A DNA stretch of 64,000 nucleotides. Source: Spirochaetota bacterium (GTDB lineage: Bacteria > Spirochaetota > Spirochaetia > DTKZ01). A program made the translations under genes and the position numbers. This document shows, piece by piece, positions 10,012 to 17,147 of this stretch (within the stretch, counting starts at the first letter, position 1; every line of letters starts with the position of its first letter). The stretch lies in assembly GCA_026418195.1 (NCBI GenBank), contig JAOABU010000144.1, positions 1 through 64,000 on the forward strand. The letters are read 5' to 3'. The notes beneath the pieces are model-generated. The model ran no database searches. It was not told where the DNA came from and was given only the letters and a program-made list of their open reading frames with translations.

Positions 10012-11318
10012 TCCTTATGGATATGTGGATTACGGGGTATCTGCCCGCGGAAGGCTCGAAATTTCCCTGGACTAATCCCCACATGCTTTCGAAATACTTT
10101 GGTAAAGTAGCTTTGATCTTCGAATCCTGTGAGTAAGGCAATATCTACAAGAGGAATACTCTCATTCAGTAAGAGAGATTTACTTTGTTCTATCCGCACT
10201 CGATTCAGGTAATGAGTAAAGGTCATAGCCATTTCTGTCTTGAAAAGGCGGCTGAAATAGGAAGCGCTGAGTTTTACATACTCGGCCACATCCTTGAGGG
10301 TGATCTTCCGATGATAATTCCGTTTGATGTAATCCATCGCTTTGTGCAGAACATCTATGTGTTTCACATCTCGCAAGTCAAACACGAGGTCGGTAAACCG
10401 TCCCATAATTCGACTCACCCAGAAGGAAAGATCCTCCACCGTATTGAGTTTATGGATCTGATTCAGATAGTTGTAATTCAAACCGAAAATCTGTTCCACA
10501 TCGGCTCCCCCTTCCATCGCTGCACGGGACAAAAGAACGACTAACTCCAGAATACGGGCCTTTACGATGTCAATTTTGCCCCCACTAGCGACGAATACAT
10601 GGCCTAGAAGCTCATTTAAAAGTTTTCTGGAGCCCTCTTTATCTCCCAACGTGATGAGTTTCATCAGTTCCCGTTCTTTTTTCAGAGGGTAACCCGTTAT
10701 CAGGGACTCGTCTCCTCCCATACTTTTCAGATAATGAATGTAGGCAGAAATGTTAGACTGTTGAGTCAATCTTTCTCGATCGTCCATGAACTCGGCAGGC
10801 TTCAAACCGGAAATATAGACACTCAGCATGAAGAGGAGCTCGGACAGACTGGTTACCACCTCGGGTGGTTTAAAAGGAATTTCCTTCAACTGCGTCCACA
10901 ACATCTGGGAATCTTCTTCCGTGAGTTGGAATTGGGAAGGGTATTCTTCTCGGAAATACTCTTCGTATTCGACCATTAAAACAGGTCCTCCGATGAGCGC
11001 TCCGATCATGATTTCTTCATGGAAGAGTGGGGAAGCCCAGTGAACGAGTCCGATTGGGCAAAAGTAAATATATTTTCCACCAAATCGTTCTGCCTGGTAA
11101 CTGCCATATAGGTGAGAATGCATACAGGTATCCTTCAACCCAAATCGATTCTGAAGGGTTGAGCAGAAGGCACAAGTCGTCTGTTGTGAAGAATCGGAAT
11201 AGTACCTTCCATCTATGTCGATGATACATGCATTCACCCCTGTTGCTTTCCGGTAGTCCTCGACCGCGTGTTGTGCAAGGGGCAGATTTAGAGTTTCTTC
11301 CAGCAGGGATTTTCCCAT
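10008..11318 (-). CDS. AraC-family transcriptional regulator with N-terminal PocR sensory domain
   Basis: CAFCSTLQNRFGLKDTCMHSHLYG...FCPIGLVHWASPL PocR-type region; C-terminal AraC HTH (YFSRLFKTEMAMTFTHYLNRVRIEQSKSLL...DQSYFTKVFRKHVGISPGKFR). Confidence 0.9.
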   Translation of the reverse strand: MGKSLLEETLNLPLAQHAVEDYRKATGVNACIIDIDGRYYSDSSQQTTCAFCSTLQNRFGLKDTCMHSHLYGSYQAERFGGKYIYFCPIGLVHWASPLFHEEIMIGALIGGPVLMVEYEEYFREEYPSQFQLTEEDSQMLWTQLKEIPFKPPEVVTSLSELLFMLSVYISGLKPAEFMDDRERLTQQSNISAYIHYLKSMGGDESLITGYPLKKERELMKLITLGDKEGSRKLLNELLGHVFVASGGKIDIVKARILELVVLLSRAAMEGGADVEQIFGLNYNYLNQIHKLNTVEDLSFWVSRIMGRFTDLVFDLRDVKHIDVLHKAMDYIKRNYHRKITLKDVAEYVKLSASYFSRLFKTEMAMTFTHYLNRVRIEQSKSLLLNESIPLVDIALLTGFEDQSYFTKVFRKHVGISPGKFRAFRGQIPRNPHIHKE

Positions 11319-11342
11319 AACGGACTTTATTCCCCCTTGGCA

Positions 11343-11371
11343 GTTATAGTGAATGAAGAACGTTCATGCAA
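11343..11371 (-). promoter_or_regulatory. Putative promoter of the AraC/PocR gene (TTGCAT-N17-TATAAC) with GAACGTTC palindrome in the spacer
   Basis: Minus strand -35 at 11366-11371, -10 at 11343-11348; palindrome 11358-11365. Confidence 0.5.
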
Positions 11372-11397
11372 GAAGATAGGGAGCCTTTATGAAAACA

Positions 11398-11426
11398 TCG
11401 CTTTTAGCGAAGTAAAATATCGCTAA
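11398..11426. promoter_or_regulatory. Candidate operator: TCGCT/AGCGA half-sites, including perfect TTAGCGA-N9-TCGCTAA inverted repeat
   Basis: TTAGCGA 11404-11410 and TCGCTAA 11420-11426; third half-site TCGCT 11398-11402. Confidence 0.5.
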
Positions 11427-11477
11427 TAGGAAGTTGTTTTCCCCTATCATACGGTTTCATCATACGTATCATAACCC

Positions 11478-11804
11478 ATGGGGAAACTTCAGACCATAGT
11501 AGGGAACAATATCAGACGGGCTCGTTTACACTTACACCTTTCCCAATCCCAATTAGCGGAGCTCTGCGGCCTTTCATCTAGTTTTCTGGGCGAAATAGAA
11601 GCGGGAAAAAAGTTTCCTTCTCCGGAAAATCTTGAAAAAATCGCCACCGTTTTAGGGTTGAAACCGTATCAACTTCTCTATGAGGAGGAAGATTGGGAAG
11701 TGTTTGATAAGTACAAGACCATCACTTCCATCTATCAGGAACTGCGAGAAAAACTAAATACCGACTTGGAAGAAACCATACGACGACATATAACGGGTAG
11801 TTGA
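11478..11804 (+). CDS. XRE/Cro-CI family helix-turn-helix regulator
   Basis: IRRARLHLHLSQSQLAELCGLSSSFLGEIEAGKKFPSPENLEKIATVLGL. Confidence 0.92.
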   Translation: MGKLQTIVGNNIRRARLHLHLSQSQLAELCGLSSSFLGEIEAGKKFPSPENLEKIATVLGLKPYQLLYEEEDWEVFDKYKTITSIYQELREKLNTDLEETIRRHITGS

Positions 11805-11837
11805 AAGGCTTATCGGATCCCTGTATCATAGTTACGG

Positions 11838-12527
11838 ATGGTAAACCTAGAACCTGTAATGAATAGGATTCAAGAGGCTGCTCTCCGAGCCGGGCGCAGG
11901 ATAGAAGAGATCCGGGTGATGGGGGTTACCAAATCTCAACCGTGGGAAATAGTCCTAGAGGCTTACCAGAGTGGAATCCGGGTTTTTGGTGAGAATCGAG
12001 TTCAGGAAGCGAGGGAAAAGTACAAAGAATTACTCCCGGGTATGGAGCTTCACCTGATCGGGCATCTTCAATCCAATAAAGTAAAATATATCCCTTCTCT
12101 TTTTTCCTGGGTCGACTCCATCGATCGCTTTTCGATTGCAGAAGAGTTAGCAAAGCGCTGGGCGAAAGAACCCGGGGTACCTTCCCTACAGATCCTACTA
12201 GAATTGAATACTTCAGGGGAAAGGTCCAAGAGTGGGTATCCTTCCTATGATGTTCTCCTTCGCGATATGGAACGGATCCTGTCCCTTCCCCATGTGCAAG
12301 TCAGGGGCTTGATGACCGTGGGACCCTTAACCACAGATACGAAGGTAATCCGAACATCTTTCCGAATGCTGAACAATAGTTTTCAAGACTTGAAGAGGCG
12401 TTACCCAGAGGTGAATTGGGATACCCTTTCCATGGGGATGAGTGGGGATTTCGAGATAGCGATCGAGGAAGGCTCGACCTTAGTTCGCTTAGGAACAATC
12501 CTCTTTGGTGAACGGAGGAAGGAATGA
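11838..12527 (+). CDS. YggS/PROSC-family pyridoxal-phosphate homeostasis protein
   Basis: GVTKSQPWE, FGENRVQEAREKY, HLIGHLQSNKVK, LSMGMSGDFEIAIEEGSTLVRLGTILFG. Confidence 0.95.
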   Translation: MVNLEPVMNRIQEAALRAGRRIEEIRVMGVTKSQPWEIVLEAYQSGIRVFGENRVQEAREKYKELLPGMELHLIGHLQSNKVKYIPSLFSWVDSIDRFSIAEELAKRWAKEPGVPSLQILLELNTSGERSKSGYPSYDVLLRDMERILSLPHVQVRGLMTVGPLTTDTKVIRTSFRMLNNSFQDLKRRYPEVNWDTLSMGMSGDFEIAIEEGSTLVRLGTILFGERRKE

Positions 12528-12934
12528 AGAGATTCCTCTTGGTATTCTGCTTGATCTTCCTCCTTGGAGATCTAGCAAGGGCAGAGGGATCAAGACCTAC
12601 GGATCCCGTACCTTATGCACCAGAAGAGTTTCCTTCCTGGGCGCGGGCCTTACGAAGGGGTGAAATCGTAGCATTGGGACTGTTCCCCTTTGTGTTTCTT
12701 TTTTCCTCTTTAGCCTACGACACTTTTCGGTTCGCCGCTTCAGGTGGAAATCCCAACTATGCGCCCGGACCTTTCCAAAGCCCAGGGGCCTCTCCCGTAT
12801 CCCAACATGAACGAATGGGTGTGTTGGTGGTGAGCATCAGTGTTTCTGCACTGTTAGCGTTTCTGGATTTTGTTATTGAAAGCAAGAAACCTATTGATCG
12901 AAGATCCCATGGAAACTCTTCAGATACGAATTGA
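12524..12934 (+). CDS. Hypothetical exported/membrane protein
   Basis: 136 aa with signal-like N-terminus and two further TM segments; overlaps YggS and rluD-like genes. Confidence 0.65.
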   Translation: MKRFLLVFCLIFLLGDLARAEGSRPTDPVPYAPEEFPSWARALRRGEIVALGLFPFVFLFSSLAYDTFRFAASGGNPNYAPGPFQSPGASPVSQHERMGVLVVSISVSALLAFLDFVIESKKPIDRRSHGNSSDTN

Positions 12935-13847
12935 GGAATCCGCTCCACCCACTCGATTAGATGTGTACCTGTCAAAACGGCTCAACCTCTTAAGCAGAAG
13001 TCAATTGAAAGAACGGGTGATGGAGATTCGCCTGAACGGAAGAAAGGTGAAAGCTTCCCATCGGGTAACTCCAGGGGGAGATCTGGAGGTTTTTCTGCGT
13101 CCGTTAGAGCCCCCCCAATTTTCTGCAGAGGAACTTCCCCTTCGGATCCTATATGAAGATTCCCATGTCATCGTGGTGGACAAACCGGAAGGGATGGTGG
13201 TGCATCCAGGCGCCGGAGTAAATCAGGGTACTCTCGTGCAAGGACTTCTATACCATGTGCGAACCTTGAAGGAATCCTTTCCCGAGGAATCCATCCGGCC
13301 AGGGATTGTACATCGGCTGGACAAGGAAACTTCTGGCGTCTTGATTGCCGCAAAAGATCCGATGACCTTGGAATATTTATCTGCTCAGTTCAGGAACAAA
13401 GGGGTAGAAAAAATCTATGTAGCTATCGTGAAGGGGTGTCCTTCAACACGAGAAGGTCTCATTCAGGGTATACTAGTCCGTGACCCTAGGAACAGAAAGC
13501 GGTTCCGCATGATAGCAGGGGGCAAAAAGGGAAAATCGATGGAAACTTGGTTTCGAGTATTGAGAAGATTCGGACCCTATTCATGGATCCTGCTGAAACC
13601 GAAGACAGGAAGAACCCACCAGCTCCGGGTTCAGATGCAGGCCTTAGGATGCCCCATTTTAGGGGATCCAGTATATAGTCGTACAGGTAACCTGCACCGG
13701 GAGGGTATTCCCCTTAGATTGTATCTCCATGCCTTTGCTTTGAGGATCCTGCTACCAGAGGAAACTACTCATAGAACCTTTTATTCTCCCATCCCCGAGG
13801 CGTTCAAGAAAACCCTCAGACTATTAGCTGAGAGTCGGGGAACGTGA
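12909..13847 (+). CDS. RluA/RluD-family 23S rRNA pseudouridine synthase
   Basis: S4 domain plus GIVHRLDKETSGVLIAAK; start METLQIRIEES at 12909 preferred over 12870. Confidence 0.94.
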   Translation: METLQIRIEESAPPTRLDVYLSKRLNLLSRSQLKERVMEIRLNGRKVKASHRVTPGGDLEVFLRPLEPPQFSAEELPLRILYEDSHVIVVDKPEGMVVHPGAGVNQGTLVQGLLYHVRTLKESFPEESIRPGIVHRLDKETSGVLIAAKDPMTLEYLSAQFRNKGVEKIYVAIVKGCPSTREGLIQGILVRDPRNRKRFRMIAGGKKGKSMETWFRVLRRFGPYSWILLKPKTGRTHQLRVQMQALGCPILGDPVYSRTGNLHREGIPLRLYLHAFALRILLPEETTHRTFYSPIPEAFKKTLRLLAESRGT

Positions 13848-14418
13848 GATGGGGATCGTGCAGTTCAGCGTTCCGGGTAACCTCGATTCCCGCTTTCGAA
13901 GGGGGGCCATATCCAGGGAAAAGGATCGTTTCAGGATCCCACTGGGACAAATACTGTCTTAAACGATGGATCAACAGGGTCCGACTAAAGGTATTCAGTA
14001 CGGCACCAACTTTGCCTGCTGTAAGGACATCTCCGGTGAATACCAGGTGACCTATTTTATAGAGTACAGATTCCCGGGAATAGGCAGGCATACCAATCAC
14101 CTCGATTCTAAAATTCCCTAGTTCAAGGATATCGCCATCATGGATAGAGACGCAGGGGCATTCTTCCAAGGAACGCTCAGCGGTAAATACTTGAACAGGA
14201 GGATACACTCGTAGGAGGGTGGGAATCCCATCTGTGTGAGCAGGCGTGTTTCCTGTAACCAGTATTCCTTTCAGGGAATACTGGTTTTTTTCGATGGTCT
14301 GGACCAAATGAATGTCTAACGAACCAGGATCAATCAGGATTCCTTCCTTCGTATCCTCAGATACTAGGAGGTATGTGTTTGATAAATGGGGAAACACCAG
14401 ATGATAGTATAACCTCAT
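13816..14418 (-). CDS. MBL-fold metallo-hydrolase (degenerate metal motif)
   Basis: GILIDPGSLD, ILVTGNTPAHTDG in place of the THxHxDH motif, LVFTGDVL, ILFPGYGPPSKAGIE. Confidence 0.75.
   Translation of the reverse strand: MRLYYHLVFPHLSNTYLLVSEDTKEGILIDPGSLDIHLVQTIEKNQYSLKGILVTGNTPAHTDGIPTLLRVYPPVQVFTAERSLEECPCVSIHDGDILELGNFRIEVIGMPAYSRESVLYKIGHLVFTGDVLTAGKVGAVLNTFSRTLLIHRLRQYLSQWDPETILFPGYGPPSKAGIEVTRNAELHDPHLTFPDSQLIV
14257..14291 (+). terminator. Rho-independent terminator hairpin inside the minus-strand MBL gene
   Basis: AACCAGTATTCC-TTTCAG-GGAATACTGGTT (12-bp perfect stem, 6-nt loop) running into a T-tract. Confidence 0.75.
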
Positions 14419-15023
14419 ATAGAGTCCTCAGTTTCTAGAATTGCATCCTGGATATTGCAGTATTTAAACGAAGTTTCCACCCGCTGAGAAAGGGAAAAAT
14501 CAGTATTCAAGAGATTGCAATCAAGGAAGTCTACTTTGTTCAACCTGGACCCGATGAAACGACTGTTGTAAAGATCGCTATCCTTGAATACGGTATGACT
14601 ACATTCGATCCAGTTGCAGTTGACCAGAACCATGTTGGATTCTTGAAACGTACATCGTTCTATCCTGGCAGTGGCAAAAACAGAATTGTAGATATTTAGA
14701 TTTTCTCCTTTGACAAAGCTGAATTGAGCCTTGTCGAAGAAACAGAGACGAAAGGAGGTGTTTTGGAGAGTGCATTCCCGGAACGTAGAATGGGAGAAAT
14801 CGCACAGGTAAAAGGTTTTATTCAAAAAATCGAATTGTTCGAACGGTACATACGCGAACACATACCCCGCAAAGGAATCCTGTTTTGTGAAGAGTTTTTT
14901 TATCTGGTCAAGATAAGTATCCGGATTGGGTTGATGATGAAAACAGTACTCCGAAGAGAATATGCGAGGATTCGAGCAACCTTCCCATGCGCAAGGAACC
15001 AACTGAAACATACCAAAAAGCAT
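14415..15023 (-). CDS. Pentapeptide-repeat protein with N-terminal Cys/His zinc-finger-like motif (start uncertain, ORF open to 15104)
   Basis: CAWEGCSNPRIFSSEYCFHH followed by many A(D/N)(L/F)xx-like repeats (CDFSHSTFRECTLQNTSF...). Confidence 0.75.
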   Translation of the reverse strand: MLFGMFQLVPCAWEGCSNPRIFSSEYCFHHQPNPDTYLDQIKKLFTKQDSFAGYVFAYVPFEQFDFLNKTFYLCDFSHSTFRECTLQNTSFRLCFFDKAQFSFVKGENLNIYNSVFATARIERCTFQESNMVLVNCNWIECSHTVFKDSDLYNSRFIGSRLNKVDFLDCNLLNTDFSLSQRVETSFKYCNIQDAILETEDSI

Positions 15024-15092
15024 AATGAATCTTTCATAATCCCGCAAGAAAGGGAATTGAATGAAAAGGGGAAAGGGGGATACTATGGTTCC

Positions 15093-15383
15093 ATGAAATG
15101 TCATTTTTGCGGAACCATTCTTGAAGAAAATACTCCCATCTACCGATCCTCCCTCTGCCCGAGCTGTAGGAAGGATTTACGGATTTGTTTGAACTGCAGA
15201 TTCTATTCACCCGGAAGCCATTGGGATTGTCGGGAAACCATTCAAGAACCTGTATACGACAAGGAACGGGCTAATTTCTGTGAGTATTTCAAGCCCGCCA
15301 TTGGGGAGAATCAAGCGAAGAACAACATAAAAGGGAAGGATTCCTATGGACGGGACCGATTCAACAGTCTCTTTAAAGAGTAG
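15093..15383 (+). CDS. Small Cys-rich zinc-ribbon protein
   Basis: MKCHFCG...CPSC...CLNC...DCRE...FCEYF; start at 15093, with the upstream part of ORF 14724 lying antisense to the pentapeptide gene. Confidence 0.7.
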   Translation: MKCHFCGTILEENTPIYRSSLCPSCRKDLRICLNCRFYSPGSHWDCRETIQEPVYDKERANFCEYFKPAIGENQAKNNIKGKDSYGRDRFNSLFKE

Positions 15384-16194
15384 TTCCGTCTCGATGAATG
15401 GTACGGATCCTATCGCGTTTTTCGATTCTGGGGTTGGCGGGCTTCCCTATCTTCGATGGGCCAAGGAACATCTCCCCAATGAGAATTATGTGTATCTACT
15501 AGATCGAGCCAATTTTCCCTATGGAACCAAGACGAAGGAAGAGGTGCTTGGGATCGTTTTGGACGGGATCTCTCGGTTAATCGTAAAAGTGCACCCCAAG
15601 ATCATCGTCTTGGCCTGCAACACTGCTACGGTAGTGGCTCTCCAGAAATTGAGGACCCTTTACCCTGCCATTCCCTTCGTGGGAGTAGTACCCGCAGTGA
15701 AACCTGCAGCGGAACGGACTCACGGAAAACGTATTGGGGTTATGGCAACCAATCGAACCCTACAAGATGTGTATTTGGATAATCTAATCAAGCAGTTTGC
15801 ACCTCATTGTGAGGTGGTTCGAGTGGCTGGACCTGGAATTGTAGAGTTCGTTGAGCAAAAGCTTTTCCAGTCTACTCCTGAGGAACGATATTCCATTCTC
15901 AACGAAGCTATCAAGGTCTTAAAAGAACGCAAGGTGGATGAAGTGGTATTGGGATGTACCCATTTTTTATACCTGGAAGAAGAATTGCGCTTAGGTTTGG
16001 GAGAGGAAATCGAACTGATCGATTCGCGCGATGGAGTAGGACGTCAACTAATAAAAGTGCTTACAACGAAATCCAGCCCCAACCCAGAAGGAAAAAAAGG
16101 GGACCTACTCTTTCTTACAGGGACTTCTCCAGTGGAAGAGCGGTACTATACCTTTGCTCGAATGTTTGGATTGGAGGTCGCAGGGGTACTGTGA
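15346..16194 (+). CDS. murI: Glutamate racemase
   Basis: FFDSGVGGLPYLRWAKE, LACNTATVVAL, LGCTHFLYLEEEL. Confidence 0.95.
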   Translation: MDGTDSTVSLKSSSVSMNGTDPIAFFDSGVGGLPYLRWAKEHLPNENYVYLLDRANFPYGTKTKEEVLGIVLDGISRLIVKVHPKIIVLACNTATVVALQKLRTLYPAIPFVGVVPAVKPAAERTHGKRIGVMATNRTLQDVYLDNLIKQFAPHCEVVRVAGPGIVEFVEQKLFQSTPEERYSILNEAIKVLKERKVDEVVLGCTHFLYLEEELRLGLGEEIELIDSRDGVGRQLIKVLTTKSSPNPEGKKGDLLFLTGTSPVEERYYTFARMFGLEVAGVL

Positions 16195-17147
16195 AACAGG
16201 ATAAGAGTCTGGAGAAGGGTCAAGAACGAAAGGGGACAGTGCTTTGGGGTGCCAACAATATTTTCTATGTAACGTACGACCAGAGAGAATGGGTCTGTTA
16301 TATCAAAGGAAAGATTCTGAAAGGGGCAGAGGAAGAGTACAATCCGCTGGCAGTAGGGGACGAAGTTATCTTTGAAGAAGACGGAAACGGAAAAGGACGG
16401 ATCCTTTCCCGATGTCCTCGAAAGAATCGGATAGCCCGTTTCAATAAAAAAGGAAAATGCCCACAAACTATAGCTTCAAATATTGATCAGGTATTAGTGG
16501 TTTCTTCCCCCGAAGAACCCCCTTTTCGTCCTCGGTTTATCGATCGGGTATGTATTGCTTCAGAGATAGAACGGATCCCTGTTGCAATTTGCTTCAATAA
16601 AATTGACTTAGGAGTAGACCGTGTAAACAAGGATCGGTTAGAGGTGTTTTCTCGCTTAGGGTATCCGGTTCTTCAAATTTCGGTTCGAACAGGAGAGGGA
16701 CTTGGCAGATTGAAGGAGTTTCTTTGGAACAAACGTACGGTTCTATTGGGGCAATCGGGAACAGGGAAAACGAGCATCCTAAACACCCTTCTACCTGGAA
16801 AAGAGAGGAAAATAGGGCCCATTTCAGAGAAGTATAATAGGGGAACTCACACGACGGTTCTGGCATATATGGAAACAGCTTCTGAGGGGTGGCAGCTGAT
16901 CGATACCCCCGGAGTGCGGGAGTTCGAACCTATAGGTGTGTTGGCTTCCGAGTTAGGGTGGTATTTCAAAGATTTCCTACCCTTTCGGGAACGTTGTCAG
17001 TATCCTAACTGTACCCATACTTTAGAACCAGCTTGTGGGGTAGCCGAGGCAGTAGAGAAGGGTCAGATTCATCCGGACCGGTACGAAAGTTACCTTCGTC
17101 TCTATTTTGCTCTGAAGGAAAGAGAACGGATGTTGTACAATGAATGA
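16191..17147 (+). CDS. rsgA: Ribosome small-subunit biogenesis GTPase RsgA (GTG start)
   Basis: Circularly permuted GTPase: NKID, GQSGTGKTSILN, DTPGVREF; zinc motif CQYPNCTHTLEPAC. Confidence 0.95.
   Translation: MKQDKSLEKGQERKGTVLWGANNIFYVTYDQREWVCYIKGKILKGAEEEYNPLAVGDEVIFEEDGNGKGRILSRCPRKNRIARFNKKGKCPQTIASNIDQVLVVSSPEEPPFRPRFIDRVCIASEIERIPVAICFNKIDLGVDRVNKDRLEVFSRLGYPVLQISVRTGEGLGRLKEFLWNKRTVLLGQSGTGKTSILNTLLPGKERKIGPISEKYNRGTHTTVLAYMETASEGWQLIDTPGVREFEPIGVLASELGWYFKDFLPFRERCQYPNCTHTLEPACGVAEAVEKGQIHPDRYESYLRLYFALKERERMLYNE

Noticed and set aside
14724-15092. N-terminal extension of the zinc-ribbon ORF
   Set aside because: Antisense to the pentapeptide gene; the internal ATG at 15093 with CxxC motifs is the better start.
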